A DNA stretch of 43,455 nucleotides from positions 1 to 43,455 of the forward strand of contig CADECM010000048.1 of assembly GCA_902825845.1 (NCBI GenBank), read 5' to 3'. The notes under the pieces were generated by a model that did not search any database, was not told the DNA's origin, and was given only the letters and a program-made list of their open reading frames with translations. The DNA is from an uncultured beta proteobacterium. GTDB lineage: Bacteria > Pseudomonadota > Gammaproteobacteria > Burkholderiales > SG8-41. The position numbers were made by a program, and so were the translations under genes. How positions within the stretch are numbered: position 1 is the first letter of the stretch; each line of letters begins with the position of its first letter. Positions 9,536 through 18,219 of the stretch are shown here, piece after piece.

Positions 9536-10501
9536 ATGAAGAAAATCGTATTCGGCCCCGAAATCGCGCCCGCGGCGTGGGGCATCGGCCAGTCGTTGCT
9601 GCCCGAAGGCTTCAGCATCGAAACCCTTTCACTCAGTCCCGATCAGCGCATCGAGCAGCTCGAGTCGGCGGAGTTCTACATGGGTTTTCGCGGCGGTGTA
9701 CAGGACCGCGATTACGACCACATGCGCAATATCAAGCTGATCCAGTTTCTGAGCGCTGGCTACGACGGCATGAATCTGGAGAAGCTGCGCACGCTCGGTA
9801 TTCCCCTGTGCAACAACGGCGGCGCGAATTCGTATGCGGTGGCGGAACACGCCATCATGCTGATGCTGGCGGTGTCGCGGCAATTGCCCGATCTCGACCG
9901 TTTGCTGCGCGAAGGCAAGTGGAAATCCAGCAAGTTCGGGCAGGAGGAAGAACATGAAGTCGCCGGCAAAACCATCGGCATTGTCGGTCTGGGCATGATC
10001 GGCAAGACGCTGGCGCGGCGTCTCGCCGGGTTTGAGGTGAAGCTGATTTACACCGACCCGGTGCGCCCCTCGCCCGAGGAGGCGAAAAAACTCAATGTGG
10101 ATTACCGCGCGCCCGACGATCTGTTCCGCGAGGCAGACATTGTCACCCTGCACGCGCCGTTCGATCACACCACGCACCACATGATCTGCGAGCGCACGCT
10201 GAATCTGATGAAGCGCGACGCCATCCTCATCAACTGCGCGCGCGGCGAACTGGTGAATGAAGCCGATCTATACCAGGCGCTCAAAACAAAGCGCATCTGG
10301 GCCGCGGGCCTTGATGTGTTCGACAAGGAGCCGCCCGACCCCAAAAACCCGCTGTTCACGCTGCCCAATACGGTGCTGTCGCCGCACGCGGCAGGGCCGA
10401 CGTGGGAAAGCTGGCCCAAGCGCTTCGGCCATAGCTACCAGAACGTGCAGCGCGTCGCCCGCGGCGAAAAGCCGCTGTGGGTGGTGCCGGAGTTGCGCTG
10501 A
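9536..10501 (+). CDS. D-2-hydroxyacid dehydrogenase (NAD-dependent)
   Basis: 321 residues of the D-isomer-specific 2-hydroxyacid dehydrogenase family, which reversibly reduces 2-oxoacids with NAD(P)H. The Rossmann motif GLGMIG is at about residues 151-156. The catalytic triad is readable: Arg in NCARGELV, Glu in DVFDKEPP and His in LSPHAAGPT. ATG 9536 is preceded by AAAGGA at 9525-9530. An earlier in-frame ATG at 9512 has no ribosome site. It is divergent from MmgE/PrpD with 61 bp between starts and converges on a Bug gene 21 bp away. Substrate not identifiable. Confidence 0.92.
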   Translation: MKKIVFGPEIAPAAWGIGQSLLPEGFSIETLSLSPDQRIEQLESAEFYMGFRGGVQDRDYDHMRNIKLIQFLSAGYDGMNLEKLRTLGIPLCNNGGANSYAVAEHAIMLMLAVSRQLPDLDRLLREGKWKSSKFGQEEEHEVAGKTIGIVGLGMIGKTLARRLAGFEVKLIYTDPVRPSPEEAKKLNVDYRAPDDLFREADIVTLHAPFDHTTHHMICERTLNLMKRDAILINCARGELVNEADLYQALKTKRIWAAGLDVFDKEPPDPKNPLFTLPNTVLSPHAAGPTWESWPKRFGHSYQNVQRVARGEKPLWVVPELR

Positions 10502-10522
10502 GGGCGAAACCCTGTTGCCGTG

Positions 10523-11497
10523 CTAGTCCAGCCGGATGCCCGCGTCGCGTATCACCTTGCCCCAGAACGCGATTTCGCTGCGAATGAACGCGTCGAATTG
10601 CGGCGGAGTGTTGGTGATGGTGTCGACGGTCAGCGTGGCAAAACGTGCCTGAACCTCGGGCGAGCGCGCGGCCCTGATCAGGTCTGCGTTGAGTTTATTG
10701 GTCACGGAATTGGGCGTTCGCGCCGGTACCATCACGCCGTTCCAGCCGGACAGGGTGTTGGGCGGCAGCAATCCCGGCAGTGTGGGGACGCCAGGCAGCT
10801 CTTTTGCAGGCGTGTCGCCAACGATGGCCAGCGCCTTCAGACGTCCGGCGCGAATTTGTGGCAGGGCGTTGGGCAGCACATCGAACATTACTGCCACGCG
10901 TCCCGCCATGAGATCGACGTGGGCGGCAATGCCGCCTTTGTAGGCGATGTGCTCCATCTGCAGTTTTTCCCTGCGTTTGAACAGTTCGCCGATCAGATGC
11001 GGGATGGTGCCCGGCAGCGGAGAGGTAAAGGATAATTCGCCGGGTTTGGATTGCGCCAGCCGGATCAGTTCCCCTACGTTGGCGGCGGGCAGTGCGGGCG
11101 CAGCGGTGATCACCGAGCGCAGCGAATAGATCAGCGTGACACCGGAAAAATCCCTCAGGGTGTCGTACGGCAGTCTGCGATACAGCGACGGGTTGGTCGC
11201 GTGCGCCGCGATGACCCAGGCAAAGCTATACCCATCGGCCGGAGCAGCCGCCAGCGCCTGACTGGCGACGATGCTGCCGGCGCCGGGGCGATTGTCGACC
11301 ACCACGGGCTGCTGCCATTGCTTCGACAGATGTTGCGCCAGTGCGCGCACCGCAATGTCGGCGGAGGTGCCGGGTTGCGCGGGCAGGATGAAACGCAACG
11401 GCTTGACCGGCCAGGTTTCTGCGGCGCCTGGCAGCGTTGACCATCCCAAGCCGGCCGCGAGCAGTGCAAGCGTGGCGTTGCGTGCCGCGTTTTTCAT
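10523..11497 (-). CDS. Bug/TctC-family periplasmic binding protein 1
   Basis: 324 residues, a typical Bug (Bordetella uptake gene) solute-binding protein of the tripartite tricarboxylate transporter family. It has a signal peptide (about residues 1-26, ending GAAETWP), then WPVKPLRFILPAQPGTSADI, VVVDNRPGAGS and ADGYSFAWV, the usual ligand-loop positions. The LSGWNGVMVPARTP segment is typical of the C-lobe. ATG 11497 is preceded by AAAGG; the open frame runs upstream without homology. Known Bug ligands are small carboxylates and nicotinate-like compounds; this ligand is unknown. It lies 56 bp behind an MFS carrier, and no TctA/TctB gene is present. Confidence 0.92.
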   Translation of the reverse strand: MKNAARNATLALLAAGLGWSTLPGAAETWPVKPLRFILPAQPGTSADIAVRALAQHLSKQWQQPVVVDNRPGAGSIVASQALAAAPADGYSFAWVIAAHATNPSLYRRLPYDTLRDFSGVTLIYSLRSVITAAPALPAANVGELIRLAQSKPGELSFTSPLPGTIPHLIGELFKRREKLQMEHIAYKGGIAAHVDLMAGRVAVMFDVLPNALPQIRAGRLKALAIVGDTPAKELPGVPTLPGLLPPNTLSGWNGVMVPARTPNSVTNKLNADLIRAARSPEVQARFATLTVDTITNTPPQFDAFIRSEIAFWGKVIRDAGIRLD

Positions 11498-11553
11498 CGG
11501 GAGTACCTTTCGGCCGCGCCGGTTGTACCGCGGTGGGCGCTTTGCGCAATGCA

Positions 11554-12744
11554 TCATGCGCTTTGTTTTTGGTACACGAATGCCAGCAATAGTGTAACTG
11601 CCAGAAATACCGCGCCGATCACATAAAAGCTGGCTTCGATGCCATACATCTCGGCGACCACGCCCATCACCGCAGGCGTGACGATGGATGCCAGGCGCAC
11701 CACGGCGTTGCGCAGTCCGACGCTGGCGCCATGGCGGTTGCCGGCCACCTCGTTGCTGAGAATCGCGTACATCAGCGGTTGACTCATGCCCTGCACAATG
11801 CCGCGCAGCGCGCAGGCTGCGATCAATAGCGCCAGCATGGATGCGATCAGCGGCGTGCTGGCGATGCAAACCAGTGATACCACGATGCACAGAATGACCA
11901 GCGTGTAGCTGCCCAGCCGTTGTTCGACGCGTGCCGCCATCAGCGAGCCCACGACGCCGGACAGTTCGGCGATTGCCACCAGGGTTCCGATCAGCGTGCC
12001 GCTCATGCCGATGCCGTTCAAATACACCACGAACAGCGAGCTTTGTATCGAGCCCGACGAATTGCGCAGGAAGCTGGCCACAAGAATGAAAGCCACCGAC
12101 GGGATCAATGCCAGCAGCAGCGCCTGCTTGTGCGGTTCCCAGCGCGGCAACAGTGCCGCCGCGCCGCGGCCATGCGGCAGGGCCGCAAGCGTGCTGGCGC
12201 CGCGGGCGGCAGTCGCGATCACGCCTGCACCGCTGATGGTCACGCACGCAAACGCGGCCCACGCGCCAAAGTGGTCCCACACCGCGCCCACCGCCACCGG
12301 ACCGATGAATGTGCCGATGCGCGTCGCCACGCTGTAATGCGCAAGCGTGCCGGTGTCCCCGCGGCTCACTTGCATGGCCCAGGTTTGCGAGGCGGCCATG
12401 CCCAGGGCGGAGGCGAGACCCAGCAGCAGTTGCAAGAGGATCAGTGCCGCAAACCAGCCGCATGCCGGATACAGCAGCGGCAACAGCGTACAGCCCGCGG
12501 CCACCCACAGCAGCACGCGGCGGGTGCCGAGTTGATCCATGAGAATGCCGCCGTGGATCGACAGCAGGGCCGGCAACACGGAACGCGCGGAAACGATGAG
12601 GCCGATTTCAGCGGCGTTTAGTCCGACCGCCACCGCGTACAGCGGTACGATGACGGACAACATGTCCCATACGCCATTGGTGAACAACCCGGAACCGAGC
12701 GTGGCGAACAGCTCGCGGTCGCCGCGGGTGTCGTGCGCGTTCAC
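11554..12744 (-). CDS. Major facilitator superfamily transporter
   Basis: 396 residues with about 12 hydrophobic segments, the standard MFS length. The loop 2-3 signature region reads GGILMDQLGTRRVLLW (about residues 66-81), a variant of the GxLaDrxGrr motif. A long hydrophilic central loop occurs near residues 190-205. The gene is between two Bug genes on the same strand and is probably part of that transcript. Drug efflux or organic-acid uptake are both possible. One copy of the dispersed motif ends 27 bp above the ATG. Confidence 0.88.
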   Translation of the reverse strand: MNAHDTRGDRELFATLGSGLFTNGVWDMLSVIVPLYAVAVGLNAAEIGLIVSARSVLPALLSIHGGILMDQLGTRRVLLWVAAGCTLLPLLYPACGWFAALILLQLLLGLASALGMAASQTWAMQVSRGDTGTLAHYSVATRIGTFIGPVAVGAVWDHFGAWAAFACVTISGAGVIATAARGASTLAALPHGRGAAALLPRWEPHKQALLLALIPSVAFILVASFLRNSSGSIQSSLFVVYLNGIGMSGTLIGTLVAIAELSGVVGSLMAARVEQRLGSYTLVILCIVVSLVCIASTPLIASMLALLIAACALRGIVQGMSQPLMYAILSNEVAGNRHGASVGLRNAVVRLASIVTPAVMGVVAEMYGIEASFYVIGAVFLAVTLLLAFVYQKQSA

Positions 12745-12770
12745 GTCACTGCGTGTGACACGGGAGTTTG

Positions 12771-12792
12771 TAAGTATTTGTTTTTAAACAAC
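12771..12792 (-). repeat. Dispersed AT-rich motif, copy 3
   Basis: The minus strand reads GTTGTTTAAAAACAAATACT followed by TA, one of the most complete copies. It sits 27 bp upstream of the MFS start, in the same orientation as that gene, just after the stop of the preceding Bug gene. Confidence 0.7.
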
Positions 12793-12794
12793 TT

Positions 12795-13796
12795 TTATTC
12801 CGCGCGCAAACCGGCGGCCTTGATCACCTTGCTCATGCGATCGGTTTCGGCGCGAATGACGTCCGCAAAATGGCGCGGCGTGCCGCCGATCAGTTCCATG
12901 CCTACACCCAGAAAGCGGTCGCGGATGTCGGTGCGTGCGAGCACTTTGTTGACTTCGCGGTTCAGGCGCTCAATCACCGCCGGTGGCGTGCGCGCACCGG
13001 TGAATAGTCCGTTGGTGGACACACTTTCAAATCCTGTCAGGCCGGTGGCTGAGGCCACGGTCGGGATGCCCGGCAGCAACGGTGACGGTTTCGCCGTGGT
13101 GACAGCCAGCGCGCGCAAGCGGCCGGCTTTGGCTTGTGGAATGGCGCCGCCGACCGATGTGAACATGATCTGCACTCGGCCGCCGATGACGTCATTGAGC
13201 GCGATGCCCACACCCTTGAACGGAATGTGCGCGATATTGGTGCCGGTCATGTATTTGAACAGCTCACCCGCGAGATGCGGCGAAGCGCCGAGCGGTCCCG
13301 ACGCGTAATTCAGTTCGCCGGGTTTTGCCTTGGCCAGCGCGACCAGTTCATCCACGGTTTTCGCCGGCACTGATGGATGCACCACCAGGATCAGCGGCGA
13401 GGCCGAGATGTAGATGACTGGCGCGAACTGCGTCATGCGATAGGGTACTTGCGAGCGCAGATACGGCATCAGCCACAGGCTGCTGCTGTACAGCAGCAGC
13501 GTGTAGCCGTCGGGCTGCGCCTTGGAAGCGATTTCGCCGATGATCACACCGCCGGTGCGATTGTCGACCACCATCTGCTGGCCGAGGCTTTCGGATAGCG
13601 GCGGCGAAATCAGGCGCGCGGTGAAATCGCTACCACCGCCCACTTGCGCGGTCAGCAGACGGATGGGTTTGATGGGATAGGGCTGCGCGGCAACGCAGGA
13701 CGCGGCGGCGATGCACGCGAAGGCGATCCCTTGCGGGACAGACAGCAACGCGGGGCGCGGTTTGGCGGGGGTTGCACAAAGGCGGATCAATAGCAT
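12795..13796 (-). CDS. Bug/TctC-family periplasmic binding protein 2
   Basis: 333 residues. An arginine-containing N-terminus is followed by a hydrophobic stretch (IAFACIAAASCVAAQ) as signal peptide, then YPIKPIRLLTAQ, GGSDFTARL, VVDNRTGG and PDGYTLLLYS. The start chosen is ATG 13796, with GGAG that overlaps the stop of the preceding Bug gene; another ATG at 13826 lies inside that gene. The tight arrangement (7 bp after Bug protein 3) implies one transcript. The ligand is unknown, probably an organic acid. Confidence 0.9.
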   Translation of the reverse strand: MLLIRLCATPAKPRPALLSVPQGIAFACIAAASCVAAQPYPIKPIRLLTAQVGGGSDFTARLISPPLSESLGQQMVVDNRTGGVIIGEIASKAQPDGYTLLLYSSSLWLMPYLRSQVPYRMTQFAPVIYISASPLILVVHPSVPAKTVDELVALAKAKPGELNYASGPLGASPHLAGELFKYMTGTNIAHIPFKGVGIALNDVIGGRVQIMFTSVGGAIPQAKAGRLRALAVTTAKPSPLLPGIPTVASATGLTGFESVSTNGLFTGARTPPAVIERLNREVNKVLARTDIRDRFLGVGMELIGGTPRHFADVIRAETDRMSKVIKAAGLRAE

Positions 13797-13803
13797 GTTC
13801 GTT

Positions 13804-14760
13804 TTACTCCGGTGTGATGCCCGCATCCTTGACCGCCTTCGCCCAGCGCGCGCGATCCTTGTTTACAAACGCCTCGAAATCCGCGCGCGTGGTGCCGTGG
13901 AGGTCGAGGCTGGCGGCGGTGAGGCGCTGCTGCACCTCGGGCGCCTGCAGTGCCCTGCGCAGATCAGTGTTGAGTTTGCCAATGATTTCCGCCGGCGTTT
14001 TCAGCGGCACGTGAATGCCGTTCCAGCCGAGGATTTCGTAACCGCGCAGACCTGATTCGTCCATGGTCGGCAGTTCCGGCGCGAAGCGCGAGCGCGTGAG
14101 GCTGGTGACCGCGAGCCCGCGCAGTTTGCCGGAGCGTACATGCGGAAGGCTCGACGGTCCGTACTGAAACGCCACCTGCACCTGCCCGGCAAGATGATCG
14201 ACCACCGAAGCGGACACCGCCTTGTACGGCACATGCACCAGATTGACGTGCGCGATGCTCTTGTACATCTCGCCCGCCAAATGCGGCGGCGTGCCGATGC
14301 CGCCGGTGCCATAATTCAGTTGCCCGGGTCGCGCCGTGGCCAGCGCTGTGAGTTCACGCACGGTCTTCACCGGCAGCGACGGGTGCACCATCAGATAAAA
14401 CGGCGCGCTCGCCAGCAGGGTGACCGCCTGAAAATCGCGCGCGAGATCGAATTGTGGATGCGCTAGGAGGCTGGCGCTGACGGTATAAGTGGCGCTGGTG
14501 TATAGCCAGGTGTAGCCATCCGGCGGCGACTTGGCCACCAGATCGGCGGCTATGATGCCGCCACCCCCCGTGCGCGGGTCGACCAACACCTGTTGCCCCC
14601 ACAGTTGCGACAACTGCTGCCCCAGTATGCGCGGCAGCAACTCGGCGCTGGGACCGAGGATAAAACGCACCGGTTTCACCGGAAACGCTTGTGGCCATGC
14701 CGCGGGCACGGTACCCGGCAACCACGCCATGGCGAGCACTACACGCAGGGCGGTGATCAT
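13804..14760 (-). CDS. Bug/TctC-family periplasmic binding protein 3
   Basis: 318 residues from ATG 14760 (AGGAG at 14772-14776); an in-frame GTG at 14799 would add 13 residues. Signal peptide with cleavage near AAWPQA. The conserved FPVKPVRFILGP opening, VLVDPRTGGGG and PDGYTWLYTS follow. It differs from the commonest pattern in having SAELLPRIL where most Bug proteins have GGxxDxxAR, so the ligand-contact loop is altered and the ligand may differ. It is the first gene of the leftward Bug-Bug-MFS-Bug group. No membrane components of a TTT transporter are nearby. Confidence 0.9.
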   Translation of the reverse strand: MITALRVVLAMAWLPGTVPAAWPQAFPVKPVRFILGPSAELLPRILGQQLSQLWGQQVLVDPRTGGGGIIAADLVAKSPPDGYTWLYTSATYTVSASLLAHPQFDLARDFQAVTLLASAPFYLMVHPSLPVKTVRELTALATARPGQLNYGTGGIGTPPHLAGEMYKSIAHVNLVHVPYKAVSASVVDHLAGQVQVAFQYGPSSLPHVRSGKLRGLAVTSLTRSRFAPELPTMDESGLRGYEILGWNGIHVPLKTPAEIIGKLNTDLRRALQAPEVQQRLTAASLDLHGTTRADFEAFVNKDRARWAKAVKDAGITPE

Positions 14761-14935
14761 GGAATGCTGTACTCCTCGGGAGGGCTTCAGGTTTTTCACA
14801 GACCATGGTCGATGGCGCCATGGTCAGCGTCATATTGTATTTCGATTGGGCAGCGATGAGGCGGGCCGTTGATATTGCCGCACGCACGGAGCAAATACAC
14901 ATGACCTTGCGGAATACGCGGTTGCCGTGCTTACA

Positions 14936-15000
14936 TTCCCCATCCCCGCCCATCCTCTCCCAAGGCATCGCTCGCCGGGAGCGGGATTGGGGTGAGGGAA
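14936..15000. repeat. REP-like GC palindrome
   Basis: An imperfect inverted repeat: the left arm reads CCCATCCCCGCCC then ATCCTCTCCC, the right arm GGGAGCGGGATTGGGGTGAGGG. The same core (C-rich arm with CTCTCCC, returning as GGGATGAGGG or GGGTGAGGG) recurs near 22480 and 28400. It lies in the divergent intergenic region between Bug protein 3 and the Ldh2-type dehydrogenase. Confidence 0.65.
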
Positions 15001-15045
15001 GAAACCGTCACGCTGACATGTCTGTATCGAGAATGAGGGAAATCC

Positions 15046-16032
15046 ATGATTGCAACACAAATCACGCTGAGCGTGGCACAGGCGCAAGCGCTTGGCGAGC
15101 AGGCCCTGCAACATATCGGTTTCAGCGCCGGAGAAGCGGCGGTGATTGCCATCAATCACATCGACGCTGAACTGTGCGGCTATCCCGCGCTGGGGCTGGC
15201 GCGTATTCTCACCATCAGCGAGCACGTGAATTTCAGGAAGCCGCGCACGCCGCTGCGCATCGAGCACGAGACGCCGGTGTCCGCGCGCATGGATGGCGGC
15301 AACTATCCGGGGTTTTACGCGGTATACCGCGCGGCGGAACTCGCGCTGGCAAAAGCACAGGCCAGCCGTTTCGCTGTCGTCGGCATGCGCAACAGCTGGC
15401 TCAGCGGCCGCAGCGCCTACTACGTCGAGAAAATCGCGCGCGCGGGCTTTGCCTGCGTGCATTTCGCGTGCGGCGGCGGCGCGGTGGCGCCGCCGGGCGG
15501 CAGAAAATCGGTGCTTGGCACCAACCCCATCGCCTTCGGCGTGCCGGGTGAGCCGCATCCCCTGGTGCTTGACATGGCGACGTCGGCCACCAACTCGGGC
15601 GACGTGATCCTGGCGCGGCGCCTGAGCGAACTGTTGCCGGAAGGCGTGGCCATCGATCCCGAAGGCAATCCCACCCGTGATCCGTCTGCCGCGATTGCGG
15701 GAAGCATACTCACCTTCGGCGGCCATAAAGGGTTCGGCCTGTCGCTGATGACGCAGGCCATGGGCTTGATGGCCGGCAGTGCGCTCACCAACGGCAAAGC
15801 TGCGGATTTCGGATTCGTGTTTATCGTGTTCGACCCTGAACTGCTGATGCCGCTGCCGCAATTCAAAGCGCATTTGTCGGCGCTGCTCAACGCCGTCAAG
15901 ACCACGCCACTGCAGCCCGGCGCGCGTGAAATTCGTATTCCGTCCGAGCGCGCTTTCGCGGAACGCGAACGGCGCCGGCATACCGGCTTCACCATTGATG
16001 AGCGCATTTACCAGCGGCTGCAGGCACTTTGA
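15046..16032 (+). CDS. Malate/L-lactate (Ldh2-type) dehydrogenase family protein
   Basis: 328 residues of the Ldh2/ureidoglycolate/sulfolactate dehydrogenase family, NAD(P)-dependent oxidoreductases unrelated to classical lactate dehydrogenase. Family features are GYPALGLARI near residue 45, VGMRNSWLSGRSAYYVEKIARAG around 105-130, and GTNPIAFGVPG (about 160). FGGHKGFGLSLM with its Lys/His appears at about 225. Start ATG 15046. Known members oxidise 2-hydroxyacids; the exact substrate is not predictable. It is 207 bp upstream of another Bug gene, which might import its substrate. Confidence 0.9.
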   Translation: MIATQITLSVAQAQALGEQALQHIGFSAGEAAVIAINHIDAELCGYPALGLARILTISEHVNFRKPRTPLRIEHETPVSARMDGGNYPGFYAVYRAAELALAKAQASRFAVVGMRNSWLSGRSAYYVEKIARAGFACVHFACGGGAVAPPGGRKSVLGTNPIAFGVPGEPHPLVLDMATSATNSGDVILARRLSELLPEGVAIDPEGNPTRDPSAAIAGSILTFGGHKGFGLSLMTQAMGLMAGSALTNGKAADFGFVFIVFDPELLMPLPQFKAHLSALLNAVKTTPLQPGAREIRIPSERAFAERERRRHTGFTIDERIYQRLQAL

Positions 16033-16239
16033 AAGCAGGGGGCGTTGCAACGCATTGAAAAGGTGAAGGCGGGCGCGCTTGGGTGTATCGTACTCGTTGT
16101 GTAGTGACGTTGCGGATGGGCGGTGAGGCTGAAGCGGTTCCGCCTGCTGCAACGATTTTCAACAGCAGGGTGTTTCGGGATCAGCCGCGGCGCACCATTG
16201 CGAAATCAGTAGGTCCAACAGAGAAGGAAGTGGTGCAAG

Positions 16240-17217
16240 ATGGAAATATGTAATAAAAACAAATACTTACAGTGTGTTTGTGCAATGCTGGGCGCATCCG
16301 CGGGCATTGCCTGCGCACAGGGAAATTATCCGGCCAAGCCCCTGCGCATGGTTATTGCGCTGGCGCCGGGCGGCGGTGTGGATACTTCCGGCCGTCTGCT
16401 GGGCCAGAGATTCACCGAAGCCTGGGGGCAACCCGTGGTATCCGAAAACCGGCCTGGGGCAGGTGGCACCATTGCCGCTGACCTGGTGGCGAAGGCCACG
16501 CCCGACGGGTACACGCTGCTGATGACCTCGATGGGGCATGCCATCACGCCGGCCATGTACAAATTGACCCACGACACGATCAAGGATTTTGCGCCGGTGT
16601 CGCTGTTCGTCCAGTCGCCAAGCGTGCTGACTGTACATCCTTCGGTGCCGGTCAAGAATGTGAAGGAGCTGATTGCCTACGTCAAGGCGCGTCCCAACGA
16701 AGTCCTGTTTTCGTCGTCGGGCAGTGGCAGCGGCCAGCATCTGGCGATGGAATTGTTGAACCGCATGGCGGGCATACAACTGGTGCATGTGCCCTACAAA
16801 GGCACCGCGCCCAGCATCAACGACATCGTGGGCGGACGCATTTCGGTCACTGCCGCAAGTGCGATCTCGACCATGCAGCATGTGCGCATCGGACGTCTGC
16901 GCGCGCTGGCGGTGTGCGCGGCCAAGCGCTCAACGTCGGTCCCGGAACTGCCCACGGTGGCGGAATCGGGCCTGCCGGGATATGCAATTGACCAGTGGTA
17001 CGCCTTGTTCGCGCCGGCGGGCACGCCGCGCCCGATACTGCTCAAGCTGCACGGCGAAATCGCGAAAACCGTGGTGGACCCACCCACGCGCAAGCGCCTG
17101 CTGGCCATGGGGCTCGATCCCGTGGGTTCGCCGCCCGACGAATTTGCCGCGTACGTAAAAGCGGAGACGGTAAAGTGGGGTAAGCTGGTGCGGGAAGCCG
17201 GCATCAAGGCGAACTAG
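16240..17217 (+). CDS. Bug/TctC-family periplasmic binding protein 4
   Basis: 325 residues. The signal peptide is unusual: MEICNKNKYLQCVCAM, where residues 5-11 (NKNKYLQ) are encoded by a copy of the dispersed AT-rich motif. The hydrophobic stretch LGASAGIACAQ follows. The mature part starts YPAKPLRMVIALAPGGGVDTSGRL and contains VVSENRPGAGG and TPDGYTLLM, all canonical. GAAGGAAG precedes ATG 16240. The first ligand loop is well conserved (GGGVDT), unlike Bug protein 3. It is followed after 80 bp by a universal stress protein. Confidence 0.92.
   Translation: MEICNKNKYLQCVCAMLGASAGIACAQGNYPAKPLRMVIALAPGGGVDTSGRLLGQRFTEAWGQPVVSENRPGAGGTIAADLVAKATPDGYTLLMTSMGHAITPAMYKLTHDTIKDFAPVSLFVQSPSVLTVHPSVPVKNVKELIAYVKARPNEVLFSSSGSGSGQHLAMELLNRMAGIQLVHVPYKGTAPSINDIVGGRISVTAASAISTMQHVRIGRLRALAVCAAKRSTSVPELPTVAESGLPGYAIDQWYALFAPAGTPRPILLKLHGEIAKTVVDPPTRKRLLAMGLDPVGSPPDEFAAYVKAETVKWGKLVREAGIKAN
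16251..16270 (+). repeat. Dispersed AT-rich motif, copy 4 (inside a signal-peptide codon run)
   Basis: TAATAAAAACAAATACTTAC lies within codons 4-11 of the Bug gene. Here the motif is translated and contributes the basic n-region of the signal peptide. Confidence 0.65.
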
Positions 17218-17223
17218 AAGGAC

Positions 17224-17262
17224 CGCGGCCGGCCGCCATGCGCCATAGGGCAGCCGGCCGCG
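17224..17262 (+). terminator. GC-rich stem-loop between Bug 4 and stress-protein genes
   Basis: CGCGGCCGGC (17224-17233) pairs perfectly with GCCGGCCGCG (17253-17262) around a 19-base loop. There is no following T-run, so it is either a Rho-type/weak terminator or a processing/attenuation hairpin. It sits 7 bp after the Bug stop codon. Confidence 0.35.
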
Positions 17263-17297
17263 CAACGGCAATGCAACGTTCAGCGAGGTAAAGCGCC

Positions 17298-18137
17298 ATG
17301 AAAACCATACTGCTTCCGTTTTTTGATGACGACGTATCGCAGCAGGCGTTCGAGTTGTCGTCGCGCATCGTGCGTGCGGAAGGCGGTTACGTCGAAGGAC
17401 TGTTTGTGCTGCGCCGGCCGCCGCTGATCGACGGCGACAGCCATGTGCTCGATGAATCACACTTTGCGCTGTTCGACGAGGAAAGTCGGCGCATGGCGGT
17501 GCAGGCGCGCACCCGTTTCGAAACCTGCGCCGGACAGCAGGGACTTGAAGTTGCCGGCGTCGGTGCAAAGGGCCTCGGTGCCGGCTGGTGCGAGATTGAC
17601 GGCGTCGAGGGGCAGGTCGTCGGCAGTCATGGCCGCCTGTTCGACATGATCGTGGTGCCGCGCGATTTCGGCAAGCCATGGCTCAACTGGCTCACATTGG
17701 TGGAATCCGCGCTGTTCGAGACCGGGCGGCCGGTACTGCTTACGCCGGCCGTGACCGGTCCCACCTTCGGCGAAAACATTGCCATCGCCTGGAATGCGAG
17801 CACGGAAATGGCACGCACGATTGCCTTTGCACAACCGTTTCTGGCGCAGGCGCGCAGCGTGACCGTCATCTGCGTCAAAGGCTGGACCATTCCCGGCCCG
17901 AGCGGAGACGAACTGGCCGCCTATCTTGCCCGCGCCGGTGTTCGCGTCACGGCCTGCGTGGTCGATCCCGCCGGCCGCACGCCGGGCACCGCCATACTGG
18001 AAGAGTGCGCGCGCCGCGACGTCGATCTGCTGCTCAAGGGCGCCTATACCCAAAGCCGGTTGCGGCAGCTGATTTTCGGCGGTGCCACCCGGCATATTCT
18101 GATGCACGCGAAAATTCCGGTACTGTTCGCAAACTGA
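17298..18137 (+). CDS. Tandem universal stress protein (UspA family)
   Basis: 279 residues made of two Usp-like halves. The first (MKTILLPFFDD, ending VLLTPAV) is degenerate. The second (ENIAIAWNASTEMARTI, then LLKGAYTQSRLRQLIFGGATRHIL) keeps the C-terminal G-x-x-x-R-x-I-L type ATP-binding loop. Double-domain Usp proteins bind nucleotides and respond to stress or growth arrest. The start ATG 17298 lies after GCGAGGTAAAGCGCC. It is followed closely by an amidohydrolase gene on the same strand, so shared transcription is plausible. Confidence 0.88.
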   Translation: MKTILLPFFDDDVSQQAFELSSRIVRAEGGYVEGLFVLRRPPLIDGDSHVLDESHFALFDEESRRMAVQARTRFETCAGQQGLEVAGVGAKGLGAGWCEIDGVEGQVVGSHGRLFDMIVVPRDFGKPWLNWLTLVESALFETGRPVLLTPAVTGPTFGENIAIAWNASTEMARTIAFAQPFLAQARSVTVICVKGWTIPGPSGDELAAYLARAGVRVTACVVDPAGRTPGTAILEECARRDVDLLLKGAYTQSRLRQLIFGGATRHILMHAKIPVLFAN

Positions 18138-18219
18138 TTTTTCCGATAGCCGTGCCCGGCACGGCATGCACTGCAACGCAAAGACCGAATCTGTAACTTC
18201 TCATCAACGGAGGCATATC

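Noticed and set aside
14936..15000. Reading the GC palindrome as an intrinsic terminator
   Set aside because: It lies between divergent gene starts and has no T-run; the same core recurs elsewhere, so a REP-type repeat is the better reading.
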